Shown: piece by piece, positions 1 through 7,998 of the stretch
Layout of the letters: the number at the start of each line of letters is the position of its first letter
Position numbering within the stretch: the stretch's first letter is position 1
Assembly (NCBI GenBank): GCA_964387865.1
Contig: CAYLXC010000014.1
Location: forward strand, 1-25,016
Reading direction: 5' to 3'
From: CAYLXC01 sp964387865
GTDB taxonomy: Bacteria > Patescibacteriota > Microgenomatia > Daviesbacterales > UBA10151
DNA: 25,016 nt
Translations under genes and position numbers: made by a program
The notes under the pieces: model-generated
What the model was told of the DNA's origin: nothing
The model's input: the letters and a program-made list of their open reading frames with translations, nothing else
Databases searched by the model: none

Positions 1-973
1 CTGTTAAATTTTCATCCTTTTCTTTTAAAGCCTCAATTTTTCTTGCATAATCATTAATTGCCCGGGTTAAGGCAATTCTAAAACCAGTCAAATGTGATCC
101 CCCCTCTGTTGTTGGTACAACATTTGCAAAACTTTCTACGTTTTCATTGAATCCGTCGTTATATTGGATTGCAGCCTCCACATCTACTCCCTCAACTACT
201 TTATTAATAAGGATAGGTTCAGGATGGATCAAAACTTTGTTTTTGTTCAAATGCTTTATTAAAGTTGCAAGACCGGATTGGAAGTAAAAGTGACGTGTTT
301 GGTTTGTTCTTTCATCATAAACATGGAAAAAAATTCCTGCAACCAAATATGCAACCTGCTTTATTTGCCGCTCTAATCTGTCAAATTCCGCTTTTGTGGT
401 TGTAAAAACTGACTTATCTGCAATGAAAGTTATTTTGGTGCCACTTTTTGAAGGCCATTTAAACGAGTTGGTAGTTGGTAGATGGTAGTTAGTAGTAAGT
501 AGAGAAACAGGAGCTTTGGGTTTTCCGCGCACATATTCCTGAAAATATTCCTTACCATCCCGTCTAACAACTGCCAATAAATAATCTGATAAAGCATTAA
601 CAGCAGAAACTCCTACCCCATGCAATCCTGTTGAAACTTTATATCCACCTTCTCCAAATTTTCCTCCGGCATGAAGTGTTGTCATTATAACTTCGAGTGC
701 AGATTTTCCCACTTTGGGATGTTTTTCAACAGGAATTCCTCTGCCATCATCTGCAACAGTAATATAGTCATCCTCATGCAATATAACCCAGATATTTTTG
801 GCATATCCTGCCAAAGCTTCATCTATTGAATTATCAACAACTTCTTTTATAAGGTGGTGTAACCCCCGTAAATCAGTGGACCCGATATACATTCCCGGGC
901 GTTTACGGACCGGTTCCAATCCTTCTAAAACTTGTATCTGTTCAGCAGAATATTTTGTGGAGTCTTTAGGCAT
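1..973 (-). CDS. gyrB: DNA gyrase subunit B, N-terminal part (runs off the left edge)
   Basis: This is the ATPase subunit of the type II topoisomerase that introduces negative supercoils. The visible 324 residues begin MPKDSTKYSAEQIQVLEGLE and include YIGSTDLRGLHHL, the GHKL ATP-binding Asn motif EVVDNSIDEA, the DDGRGIP motif and the glycine-rich lid GLHGVGVSAVNALS. The transducer domain follows, and the frame is still open at base 1. The start is the ATG at 973, supported by a promoter ten bases upstream. An extra segment, LTTNYHLPTTN, near residues 156-170 is encoded by a 7-bp-periodic array and has no counterpart in GyrB proteins I know. The gene lies 48 nt downstream of holB on the same strand. 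ParE is the alternative; gyrB is the more likely call. Confidence 0.93.
   Translation of the reverse strand, partial: MPKDSTKYSAEQIQVLEGLEPVRKRPGMYIGSTDLRGLHHLIKEVVDNSIDEALAGYAKNIWVILHEDDYITVADDGRGIPVEKHPKVGKSALEVIMTTLHAGGKFGEGGYKVSTGLHGVGVSAVNALSDYLLAVVRRDGKEYFQEYVRGKPKAPVSLLTTNYHLPTTNSFKWPSKSGTKITFIADKSVFTTTKAEFDRLERQIKQVAYLVAGIFFHVYDERTNQTRHFYFQSGLATLIKHLNKNKVLIHPEPILINKVVEGVDVEAAIQYNDGFNENVESFANVVPTTEGGSHLTGFRIALTRAINDYARKIEALKEKDENLT
464..505. repeat. Heptad array in gyrB (6 units, consensus GTAGNNN)
   Basis: Six consecutive 7-bp units start at 464, 471, 478, 485, 492 and 499. Five begin GTAG and the first is a degenerate CGAGTTG. The array is translated in frame as part of GyrB, giving a Thr/Asn/Leu-rich loop just before the conserved SGTKITF strand. 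It is probably a surface-loop insertion. Confidence 0.75.
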
Positions 974-983
974 TTAAAGTATG

Positions 984-1012
984 ATTTTACCTTTTTTGTC
1001 AGAAAAAGGCAA
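984..1012 (-). promoter_or_regulatory. Putative gyrB promoter
   Basis: Read on the minus strand: TTGCCT (1012-1007), a 17-nt spacer and TAAAAT (989-984). The ATG at 973 follows ten bases after the -10 box and there is no Shine-Dalgarno sequence, so the transcript would have almost no leader. Confidence 0.5.
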
Positions 1013-1021
1013 GCTTGCTTA

Positions 1022-1666
1022 TCACACTTTTTGAGGCATGACCAGCATCAAATATTCCAATATTGCCCTAATATTAACATTAGCTTCTGCCCACTCTTCT
1101 GATTGGAGAATTTCTTTCATAAAATTCAGGTTTGCACCCCCGGGGTGCAGGTTTAAATCTTGGTGGAAATAGGAAACCAGAGCATGCAAAAAGTCCTCCC
1201 TATCCTTAAGTTTTTCCACATATTCAAACCGCTCTTCAACTTTGGATTTTAATAACTTCTCTATATCATCTGAAAAGTCTTCTGTCTGTTGTCTGTCGTC
1301 TGTCGACTGAAGTCTAATTATCTCGCATCTTGATAAGATGGTTGGCAAAAATTTAGTATCTGATGATGCCCCTAAAATTAAAATAGCTTCAGGAGGTGGC
1401 TCCTCGAGAGTTTTGAGCAAAGCATTTTGAGCCTCATGAGTCAGGGTGGATGCATTCTCCAAAGCAACGGCTCTACCTTTTGCAGAATAAGGTTTTAAGG
1501 AAAAATGTTCCTTAATTTTTCTTGCCTCAAAAATTCCAAGCTTAGAATTATTGGGGAAATATAGGAGATCAGGATGATTTGCAGATAAATTATTATCTAT
1601 TAAAATCTTGTTAATTTCTTCTACCCTTTTTTCCAACAATGGTGAAATCAAAATTTTAGCAATCAC
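1022..1666 (-). CDS. holB: DNA polymerase III delta' subunit (clamp-loader, short form)
   Basis: This is a clamp-loader AAA+ subunit that helps load the beta sliding clamp at replication forks. In 214 residues it shows the family segments ALENASTLTHEAQNALLKTL, EEPP and ILSRCEIIRL, the last carrying the SRC motif by which a loader subunit contacts its ATPase neighbour. No Walker A P-loop is visible, as expected for delta', and the protein is shorter than the usual 300 or so residues. The start is GTG at 1666; no better in-frame start was seen. Two small insertions are visible: a heptad array encoding STDDRQQTED after the SRC region, and a perfect GC-rich palindrome encoding LHPGG near the C-terminus. 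It is divergent from pilB. Confidence 0.85.
   Translation of the reverse strand: MIAKILISPLLEKRVEEINKILIDNNLSANHPDLLYFPNNSKLGIFEARKIKEHFSLKPYSAKGRAVALENASTLTHEAQNALLKTLEEPPPEAILILGASSDTKFLPTILSRCEIIRLQSTDDRQQTEDFSDDIEKLLKSKVEERFEYVEKLKDREDFLHALVSYFHQDLNLHPGGANLNFMKEILQSEEWAEANVNIRAILEYLMLVMPQKV
1133..1149. repeat. REP-like palindrome inside holB
   Basis: Eight-base perfect arms (TGCACCCC and GGGGTGCA) surround one central C. The inner 13-mer CACCCC-C-GGGGTG differs only at the central base from the hairpin to the right of the transposase at 18880-18892. It is translated in frame as LHPGG. Confidence 0.7.
1277..1318. repeat. Heptad array in holB (6 units, consensus GTCTNNN)
   Basis: Units start at 1277, 1284, 1291, 1298, 1305 and 1312. 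Five begin GTCT and one is GACTGAA. The array is translated within the delta' subunit, immediately C-terminal to the SRC motif segment. Confidence 0.75.
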
Positions 1667-1706
1667 GATGCTTTTTTTACCACAGGTGAGTGTTAATTAA
1701 CAAGCA

Positions 1707-1736
1707 TTGACACAAAAACCTTTATATGGACATAAT
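1707..1736 (+). promoter_or_regulatory. Putative promoter of the pil locus (pilB)
   Basis: TTGACA (1707-1712), an 18-nt spacer and CATAAT (1731-1736). The pilB ATG is at 1742, so the expected transcription start falls on or next to the initiation codon. No Shine-Dalgarno sequence is present. Confidence 0.65.
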
Positions 1737-1741
1737 AAAGT

Positions 1742-3466
1742 ATGCCCATGGTACCACAAACTGCTCAGCCTACCCAAGAGACTACCATTGAGGATATTTT
1801 GCTAAAGCAAGGTCTATTAACACCCGATCAAGTCTCATCAATTAAGCTTGAAAGTATCAACTCCGGCCAAAGCATAGATAAACTTATTGCTCAATATAAC
1901 CTAGTCCCTTTGGATAAAATTACCCAAGCCAAAGCGCAACTTTTAAATGTGCCGTTTATAAAACTTGAAGGTAAAGCCATACCTGCAGATGTTTTAAATT
2001 TAATTCCTGAACCTGCTGCAAGACGCTATAAAATCATTCCTTTTGAGAAATCAACTGATGAACTTTATGTTGCAATGGAAGATCCGCTTGATATTCAAAT
2101 CATCCAGTTTATAGAAAAAAGATCCGGTATGAGAGTAAAGCCGTTTTTGGCTCTAAAAGATGATGTTTTAAAAGCAATTGGAGATCAATATTCTCAAAAT
2201 TTAACAACAGATGTAACATCCGCCTTAAAAGAAGTTCAATCAGTAAAGCCGGAAGAGGTGGCAGCAGAGGGTCCAGAAATTATAAGGGAAGCTCCGGTTT
2301 CAAATATTATTAATCAGCTTTTAGAATTTGCCATCAAGGTACGTGCATCTGATGTACATATTGAACCTCAGGAAGAAAGGACAAGAGTTAGATACAGGAT
2401 TGACGGGATATTGCATGAAAAAATTCTTCTCCCAAAAGGTGTGCATGAAGCATTAGTCTCAAGAGTCAAGATTTTGGCTGTTTTAAAAATAGACGAGAAA
2501 AGACTTCCCCAGGATGGTCGTTTTACATTTACATTTGGTAAGAATGTGGTTGATCTTAGAATTTCTGTAATTCCCACAGTTTTTGGAGAAAAAGTAGTGA
2601 TGAGGCTTTTGCCCAAATCAACTGTAGCTCCCTCACTTTTGGAATTGGGTTTAAGAGGAATCTCGCTTAAAGCTTTGGAAACTCAGCTTTTAAGGCCACA
2701 TGGCATTATTCTAATCTGTGGACCAACCGGCTCAGGTAAAACTACAACGCTTTACTCAATACTTTCAAAAATTTCAACAACAAGAGTTAATATTATCACA
2801 ATTGAGGATCCGGTTGAATATCAGATCCCGGGAGTAAACCAGGTTCAGGTTAATCCCCAGGTTGGTTTAACATTTGCCTCAGCCTTAAGGAGTTTTTTAA
2901 GGCAAGACCCAAATATTATAATGGTAGGTGAGATAAGGGATACTGAAACTGCGGATTTAGCAATCCAGGCTGCTTTAACCGGACACCAGGTTTTTTCAAC
3001 AGTTCATACAAATTCAGCATCCGGTTCTCCACCAAGACTTTTGGATATGGGGGTTGAGCCGTTTCTTTTGGCTTCAGCCTTAAATGGAGTTGTAGGACAG
3101 CGGGTTGTGAGAAAAATCTGTCCGCAATGTAAAGTTGAATTTAATGCTCCGCCTGAAGTTATTGCGAACGTTCAACAAGTCTTAAAAAATTTCATACCGA
3201 AATCTTTTAACTCCAAACTTAAGTTTTATAAAGGTCAAGGATGCAATTTTTGCTCAAATACCGGATATTTGGGAAGGTTAGGGATATTTGAAGTTTTTGT
3301 TATGACAAATGAAATCATAAAACTGGTTCTGAAACATTCCTCAACCAATGCAATTGAGGAGGCTGCTATTGCTTCCGGAATGATTACAATGAAACAGGAT
3401 GGGTACTTGAAAATTTTGGAAGGAATAACTACTCTGGAAGAAGTACTAAGAGTAGCACAAGACTAG
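1742..3466 (+). CDS. pilB: Type IV pilus extension ATPase PilB (GspE family)
   Basis: This hexameric cytoplasmic ATPase drives pilin polymerisation. Its 574 residues show an N-terminal MshEN-type region (about 15-150) and a GspE core. Visible motifs are Walker A GPTGSGKT (327-334), the Asp box TIEDPVEY, Walker B GEIRD (396-400) and the His box STVHTNSA (about 419-426). A zinc-binding tetracysteine follows (C460, C463, C501, C504), typical of PilB/GspE and absent from PilT. The length is normal for the family. The ATG at 1742 is chosen because the promoter places transcription there; M3 at 1748 is possible. It abuts pilT with no spacer, implying cotranscription and coupled translation. Confidence 0.96.
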   Translation: MPMVPQTAQPTQETTIEDILLKQGLLTPDQVSSIKLESINSGQSIDKLIAQYNLVPLDKITQAKAQLLNVPFIKLEGKAIPADVLNLIPEPAARRYKIIPFEKSTDELYVAMEDPLDIQIIQFIEKRSGMRVKPFLALKDDVLKAIGDQYSQNLTTDVTSALKEVQSVKPEEVAAEGPEIIREAPVSNIINQLLEFAIKVRASDVHIEPQEERTRVRYRIDGILHEKILLPKGVHEALVSRVKILAVLKIDEKRLPQDGRFTFTFGKNVVDLRISVIPTVFGEKVVMRLLPKSTVAPSLLELGLRGISLKALETQLLRPHGIILICGPTGSGKTTTLYSILSKISTTRVNIITIEDPVEYQIPGVNQVQVNPQVGLTFASALRSFLRQDPNIIMVGEIRDTETADLAIQAALTGHQVFSTVHTNSASGSPPRLLDMGVEPFLLASALNGVVGQRVVRKICPQCKVEFNAPPEVIANVQQVLKNFIPKSFNSKLKFYKGQGCNFCSNTGYLGRLGIFEVFVMTNEIIKLVLKHSSTNAIEEAAIASGMITMKQDGYLKILEGITTLEEVLRVAQD

Positions 3467-4519
3467 ATGAATATACAACAGCTATTAGACATTACAGTTC
3501 AGAGGAATGCATCTGATTTGCATTTATCCGTAACTTACCCACCTATGGTTAGGGTTCACGGGGATCTTATTCCCATAACTGCTGAGGGTCCATTAAGCGA
3601 GGAGCAAATAGAAAGTCTAGTAGCACCTCTTTTAACAGACATTCAAAAAAATATTTACAAACAAAATTTTGAATTTGATTTTTCATTTGACTTTGAGTCA
3701 AAAGCCAGGTTTCGAGTAAATATATACAGACAAAAAGGCTATATATCTGTCGCACTGAGATTAATCCCGTTTAGGATTCCTCCTGTTGAGGAGCTGGGGC
3801 TTCCTGCTGTTGTAAATAAACTTACAACTCTAAAGCAAGGTTTCATATTAGTTACTGGCCCGACAGGTCACGGAAAGTCTACAACACTGGCTTCATTTAT
3901 AAACAAGATTAATCAGGAAAGATCCGTACATGTAATAACAGTTGAAGATCCGATAGAATACGTGTACCCGAAAAACAAAGCCTTTATTGAACAAAGAGAA
4001 ATGTATAGAGATACAAGAAGTTGGTCCAATGCGCTTCGTGCAGCTTTGCGCCAGGATCCGGATGTTGTATTAATTGGTGAGATGAGGGATCTGGAAACTA
4101 TCTCAACTGCCATGACTATTGCTGAAACAGGCCATCTGGTCTTTGCAACGCTTCATACAAACTCTGCAGCCCAAACAGTTGACCGTGTTATAGATGTATT
4201 TCCAGAAAACCAGCAGCAGCAAATCAGACTTCAGTTATCTGCAAATTTGGAATCAATAATTTCCTTAAGGCTTATCCCCACAATTGAGCCGGGAAGAGTT
4301 TTAGCCTCAGAAGTTTTAATTGCAACTCCTGCAATAAGAAATGTAATAAGAGAAAAAAAGCCGTATTTAATAGATAATTTGATTGAAACATCAGCTGAAC
4401 TGGGTATGCAACTTTTGGAAAGATCCCTTGCTGATTTGGTAATGACTGGAAAAATCACTCATGATATGGCCATAAGTTATTCCCAGCGTCCTGAACTTTT
4501 AGGAAAGTTATTAATCTGA
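3467..4519 (+). CDS. pilT: Type IV pilus retraction ATPase PilT
   Basis: This hexameric ATPase drives pilus depolymerisation, retraction and twitching. Its 350 residues match the standard PilT length. It shows the N-terminal NASDLHLS segment, Walker A GPTGHGKS (131-138), TVEDPIEY, Walker B GEMRD (204-208), a His box ATLHTNSA and the PilT signature AIRNVIRE (289-296). No tetracysteine is present, which separates it from PilB. The fifth residue of the P-loop is His instead of the usual Ser; the catalytic Lys-Ser pair is intact. The ATG follows the pilB TAG directly. Confidence 0.95.
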   Translation: MNIQQLLDITVQRNASDLHLSVTYPPMVRVHGDLIPITAEGPLSEEQIESLVAPLLTDIQKNIYKQNFEFDFSFDFESKARFRVNIYRQKGYISVALRLIPFRIPPVEELGLPAVVNKLTTLKQGFILVTGPTGHGKSTTLASFINKINQERSVHVITVEDPIEYVYPKNKAFIEQREMYRDTRSWSNALRAALRQDPDVVLIGEMRDLETISTAMTIAETGHLVFATLHTNSAAQTVDRVIDVFPENQQQQIRLQLSANLESIISLRLIPTIEPGRVLASEVLIATPAIRNVIREKKPYLIDNLIETSAELGMQLLERSLADLVMTGKITHDMAISYSQRPELLGKLLI

Positions 4520-4531
4520 TGAAAGGAGTGA

Positions 4532-5734
4532 ATGGCTGAATTTGTTTATACTGCAAAAGATATACAGGGCGACTCTCACGAAGGATCCGTTCAATCATCT
4601 GATGAACACTCTGCAGCAATAGTTTTACGAAAAAAGGGTTTAATAGTTATCACCCTTAAATCTAAAGGAGACCAAAGTAATAGATTTTTAGGCAAATTTT
4701 TTAACAAGGTCAGTTTTTCAGATGTTGTTGTTATGACAAGACAACTTGCAACAATGATTTCCTCTGGATTGGTTTTATCAGATGCCATAGATATTTTGGA
4801 AGATCAGGCAAACAACAAAGTTTTTAAAAGAGCACTTACAGATGTATCACAAGATATAAAAGGGGGTTTGACTTTGGCTCAAGCTTTAGGAAGACACCCG
4901 AATATTTTCCCCAAACTTTATGTAAATTTAATAAAAAGCGGTGAAGCTTCAGGAAAACTTGATCAGGTACTTTTACAATTGGCAGATGGATTGGAAAAAG
5001 ACAGAGAATTTAAGGCAAGAGTTAGAGGTGCAATGATTTACCCTATCGTAGTTTTATCTATGATGGGTATAGTCATTATTATCATGATGATATTTGTTAT
5101 TCCAAAACTTGTATCACTATATCAGGAATCAACAATTGAACTCCCGCTTCCTACAAAGATTTTGATTGCTTCTTCGAGCTTTTTTGTTCATTTCTGGTGG
5201 CTTTTAATATTACTTGTTGTTGGCGGCAATTTTGCCTTAAGGAGGTGGAATAAAACTGAGGAGGGTCATTTATTTTTGGGCAAATTGGTTTTGAAAACTC
5301 CAATTATTGGAAAAATTGTAACTAATGTAACCTTAACTAATTTTAACAGGACATTCGGACTGCTAACTTCTGCGGGTATTCCCCTTTTGGAAGCAATCGG
5401 AATTGTTTCAGATCTTATGGATAATCCTGTTTTTAAGCAGGAGCTGAAACAGGCCTATGCAGGGGTTGAAAAAGGATTGCCTCTGTCATCTCTTCTTACT
5501 GCCGAGATATTTCCAAAAATTGTCGGACACATGGTAAGAGTTGGGGAAGAAACCGGTAAGGTTGATGATGTTTTTTTTAAGCTTGCTTCTTATTTTGAGT
5601 CAGAGTCTGATCATATGGTTAAAAACTTAACAGTTGCAATAGAACCTATTGTAATAATTATTTTGGGAATAGGAGTTGCGTTTTTGGTAATTTCAATTAT
5701 TTTGCCAATATACAAGCTCACTACGTCATTTTAA
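4532..5734 (+). CDS. pilC: Type IV pilus inner-membrane platform protein PilC (GspF family)
   Basis: This polytopic membrane protein sits above the PilB/PilT ATPases and couples their motion to pilin insertion or removal. The 400 residues contain two GspF repeats, each with the typical TRQLATMISSGLVLSDAI or NRTFGLLTSAGIPLLEAI helix. Predicted membrane helices lie near 169-192, 217-236 and 369-395. The start is ATG 4532: an in-frame TGA directly precedes it. A purine-rich AAAGGAG lies three bases upstream, rather close. It is the third gene of a pilB-pilT-pilC operon. Confidence 0.95.
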   Translation: MAEFVYTAKDIQGDSHEGSVQSSDEHSAAIVLRKKGLIVITLKSKGDQSNRFLGKFFNKVSFSDVVVMTRQLATMISSGLVLSDAIDILEDQANNKVFKRALTDVSQDIKGGLTLAQALGRHPNIFPKLYVNLIKSGEASGKLDQVLLQLADGLEKDREFKARVRGAMIYPIVVLSMMGIVIIIMMIFVIPKLVSLYQESTIELPLPTKILIASSSFFVHFWWLLILLVVGGNFALRRWNKTEEGHLFLGKLVLKTPIIGKIVTNVTLTNFNRTFGLLTSAGIPLLEAIGIVSDLMDNPVFKQELKQAYAGVEKGLPLSSLLTAEIFPKIVGHMVRVGEETGKVDDVFFKLASYFESESDHMVKNLTVAIEPIVIIILGIGVAFLVISIILPIYKLTTSF

Positions 5735-5742
5735 AATGCTAC

Positions 5743-5771
5743 TTGACTATCAGTTATATATTATGTTTAAA
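5743..5771 (+). promoter_or_regulatory. Putative promoter of the first pilin gene
   Basis: TTGACT (5743-5748), 17 nt, TTTAAA (5766-5771). It lies just after the pilC stop and would give a leader of about 45 nt containing a strong ribosome-binding site. Confidence 0.45.
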
Positions 5772-5805
5772 ATGGATTATAAGGTAAAAAATACACAAAT
5801 TTTAG

Positions 5806-5813
5806 AAGGAGGT
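5806..5813 (+). promoter_or_regulatory. Strong Shine-Dalgarno site deciding a TTG start
   Basis: AAGGAGGT (5806-5813) is nearly a perfect anti-SD complement and lies eight bases before TTG 5822. No ATG or GTG lies between this site and the GFTLVE motif in frame, so TTG is the likely start. Confidence 0.75.
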
Positions 5814-5821
5814 GAGAAAGT

Positions 5822-6394
5822 TTGAAAATATCTGCCTGTTTCGCCAAAAGGCGAACCCATGGTTTTACTTTAGTAGAACTTTTAGTTGTTATTGCAATTA
5901 TTGCCATTTTGGCAGCAGTTGTTATTTTAATCATTAATCCACTAGAACTTACTCGTCGAGGAAGAGACTCAAATAGAATTACAGATATGACTTCTTTAAG
6001 AGATGCTATAAATGTAGCTGTTCAGGAAGCAACAAACTCCGGAGCAGCTGTTCTTTGTGCAAATACAGGGACATATCCATGTAATGGAAATAGCGTAACA
6101 GATTCTCGAGCAGTTACCGGTCTAGGTTGGGTAAGAGTTAATCTTTCGGCTTCCGCGCAAGCCGTGTCTATCCCGACCCTGCCAAGAGATCCGGTTAACT
6201 CATCTGGAGCAGCCGGTTATCATTATGCATATTGTGCTAATAATGATACTTGGGAAATCAATACAAGGTTTGAGAGTCAAAAGTATAGGGTAACTGATGA
6301 TATAGATGGGAATGACGGCGGGGATGATCTTAACCTTTATGAGAATGGGTCTGCTTTTGGTCTAATTGGTTTTGTAAGCGGTTGTACGTATTAG
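5822..6394 (+). CDS. GspG-like type IV pilin, paralog 1
   Basis: This is a class III signal-peptide prepilin of 190 residues. The leader MKISACFAKRRTHG is cleaved after G14 by PilD. The mature protein starts FTLVELLVVIAII, with Glu at +5 and one hydrophobic helix (about 15-38). After the helix come RRGRDSNR and, further on, LPRDPV; the RD..R and P-x-DP motifs recur in the pilins downstream. Several cysteines in the C-terminal half may form disulphides. Translation starts at TTG 5822 behind an excellent ribosome-binding site. The leader codons include a hairpin at 5840-5855. A strong ribosome-binding site and its own promoter suggest high expression, perhaps as a major pilin, but this cannot be proved here. 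Confidence 0.88.
   Translation: MKISACFAKRRTHGFTLVELLVVIAIIAILAAVVILIINPLELTRRGRDSNRITDMTSLRDAINVAVQEATNSGAAVLCANTGTYPCNGNSVTDSRAVTGLGWVRVNLSASAQAVSIPTLPRDPVNSSGAAGYHYAYCANNDTWEINTRFESQKYRVTDDIDGNDGGDDLNLYENGSAFGLIGFVSGCTY
5840..5855. repeat. Hairpin inside a prepilin leader-peptide coding region
   Basis: TTCGCC, AAAA loop, GGCGAA: a six-base perfect stem. It encodes part of FAKRR in the leader that is removed by prepilin peptidase. Confidence 0.65.
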
Positions 6395-6397
6395 TTA

Positions 6398-6488
6398 GTC
6401 GTCAGCGTTCAGTCTTCAGCCCTCAGATTATATGTCTGATGACTCGCTTCGCGAAGCGAGCTGAAGACTGACGTCTGCAGACTATCAT
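6398..6488. repeat. Composite element: inverted heptad arrays around a GC-rich palindrome
   Basis: This fills the gap between the first pilin and pilD. The left array has four 7-bp units (6398, 6405, 6412, 6419; consensus GNNNTCA). The perfect 18-base palindrome CTCGCTTCGCGAAGCGAG lies at 6443-6460. The right array has units at 6461, 6468, 6475 and 6482 (CTGNNGA-like), the last overlapping the pilD ATG. A 12-base perfect inverted repeat (6409-6420 with 6460-6471) joins the arrays. Confidence 0.75.
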
Positions 6489-7389
6489 GAGTTTAACATT
6501 TGCTTTTTCTGGATTCATCCTTGGTGCGACATTAGGAAGCTTCATTAAAGCTTTAGCTGACAGAAGTTTAACAAATAAAACTTTTTTCGGAAGATCTTCT
6601 TGTCCAAAATGTAAGCACCTTCTTAATTGGTTTGACCTTATCCCGATATTATCCTACATATTATTACATGGTCGTTGCAGATATTGTAATAAAAAAATAA
6701 GTTTGGAATACCCATCTGTTGAAATTATTTCAGCTTCTCTTATAGCTTTTTTATTTTGGTTTTCATCCTCTAAATTTGGAGCAGCTGAGGATATTTTCCA
6801 ACAAATTATTTTTTTTGGAGATCTCTTCTTTAAAACGTTTTTTATATCGGTTTTGATAGCAATAACCATAACTGATCTTAAAAAAACTTTAATTCCGGAT
6901 AGAATAATGTATCCCTCAATTATAATCTCTTTTGTATTCCTTATAATATTTACTATTTATAAAATTGGTTATCTTTATTTTTATCTTTCACAAAATCAAA
7001 TAGGTAAATATCTACTTCCGCCACACTCCGATTATTTCCTAAGACATGCAATAATGACTGCTGAGCCTTTTTTAGGTTCTATAGCATCAGCACTTTTAAT
7101 AGGAGGTTTTTTTCTTGCTCTTATCATAATTACCAAGGGTAAAGGCATGGGTGGGGGGGATGTAAAGCTTGGTGCATTTATGGGACTTAGTCTAGGATTC
7201 CCAAACAGTTTAGTTGCCGTTATGTTCGCATTTATAACAGGAGCACTTGTTTCAATTGTTTTAATTATCCTTAAAAAAAAATATTTTGGTCAATCCATCC
7301 CTTTCGGGCCGTTTTTGGTAGTAGGATCTCTGATAGCACTTTTTTGGGGAAATAAGATAGTTGATTGGTACTTGAATTTATCCTCTTAG
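6487..7389 (+). CDS. pilD: Prepilin peptidase / N-methyltransferase PilD
   Basis: This membrane aspartyl protease cleaves prepilin leaders after Gly and methylates the new N-terminus. Its 300 residues show the methyltransferase-side zinc motif C39-P-K-C42 and C64-R-Y-C67. The GxFIK-like N-terminal segment is present as ATLGSFIKALADRSL. The catalytic aspartates lie in ITDLKKTLIPD (D130) and GMGGGDVKLG (D225), with about seven hydrophobic helices. The start is ATG 6487, with no Shine-Dalgarno sequence; the upstream region is a composite repeat whose last heptad overlaps the start codon. It serves all the prepilins encoded around it. Confidence 0.95.
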   Translation: MSLTFAFSGFILGATLGSFIKALADRSLTNKTFFGRSSCPKCKHLLNWFDLIPILSYILLHGRCRYCNKKISLEYPSVEIISASLIAFLFWFSSSKFGAAEDIFQQIIFFGDLFFKTFFISVLIAITITDLKKTLIPDRIMYPSIIISFVFLIIFTIYKIGYLYFYLSQNQIGKYLLPPHSDYFLRHAIMTAEPFLGSIASALLIGGFFLALIIITKGKGMGGGDVKLGAFMGLSLGFPNSLVAVMFAFITGALVSIVLIILKKKYFGQSIPFGPFLVVGSLIALFWGNKIVDWYLNLSS

Positions 7390-7404
7390 CCTTATTTTCC
7401 CCCC

Positions 7405-7434
7405 TTGACAACTAGATTTCTTTATTCAAATAAT
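7405..7434 (+). promoter_or_regulatory. Putative promoter of pilin paralog 2
   Basis: TTGACA (7405-7410), 18 nt, AATAAT (7429-7434). The ATG at 7454 has no Shine-Dalgarno sequence, and the predicted leader is only about 12 nt. Confidence 0.55.
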
Positions 7435-7453
7435 AGATTAGTAACAAAAATTA

Positions 7454-7957
7454 ATGAAATTTCTGCCCAAATCTTTGAACAATCCTAAAGGTTTTACTCT
7501 TGTGGAATTGATGGTGGTGGTTATTATCATCGCCATTCTATCTGTAATAGGCTTTACCCTTTTCACTAATGCTCAAGCCCAAGGTAGAGATGGAAGAAGA
7601 AGAACAGAGATTAACAGTATGGCCAAAGCAATTGAAACAGCCAAAGATCCGGCAACCAGTATTTATGTATATACAGCAGCAGATTTTGCACAAGATTTTC
7701 CTAATATTGTCCCGTCTGATCCCAGGGTGGCAACCCCTTATTGTGTTGCTACAGATATTACAGTTCCACCAAGTCCTCCAACTGCAGCAACAATAAATGC
7801 GACTTCAGGCTGTCCAGCTGGAAGTACTGCAACCTTAAATCCGTTTGCTGCTCCACCCTTTCCTCCACCCTTTCCACCAAATACAACAGGTTGGGTACTT
7901 TGTGCATCTTTGGAAAGAAGTGCAGCTCCATATTGCGTAAGGAGCCTAGAAAGATAA
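7454..7957 (+). CDS. GspG-like type IV pilin, paralog 2
   Basis: This is a prepilin of 167 residues with leader MKFLPKSLNNPKG cleaved before FTLVELMVVVIIIAI, Glu at +5. It shares with the next two genes the post-helix motif (GRDGRRRTEI), a P-x-DP motif (VPSDPR) and a C-terminal cysteine pair in the pattern W-V-L-C-A-S-L-E...Y-C, probably a disulphide loop. A proline-rich stretch near residues 130-142 contains an exact 12-base tandem duplication. It has its own promoter and a start without a Shine-Dalgarno sequence. Its leader bases AAATTTCTGCCCA match those of paralog 3, supporting recent duplication. Confidence 0.88.
   Translation: MKFLPKSLNNPKGFTLVELMVVVIIIAILSVIGFTLFTNAQAQGRDGRRRTEINSMAKAIETAKDPATSIYVYTAADFAQDFPNIVPSDPRVATPYCVATDITVPPSPPTAATINATSGCPAGSTATLNPFAAPPFPPPFPPNTTGWVLCASLERSAAPYCVRSLER
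7851..7874 (+). repeat. Exact 12-base tandem duplication in pilin 2
   Basis: CTCCACCCTTTC occurs twice in a row, giving a duplicated four-residue Pro/Phe unit in frame. This looks like replication slippage. Confidence 0.7.
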
Positions 7958-7998
7958 AATTCTGAGGGTATAATTAGCAAGTACTGGTTTTGTTTTAA

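Noticed and set aside
6398..6488. Repeats considered as a CRISPR array
   Set aside because: Units are seven bases long and contiguous, there are no spacers of constant length, and no cas genes are in the window.
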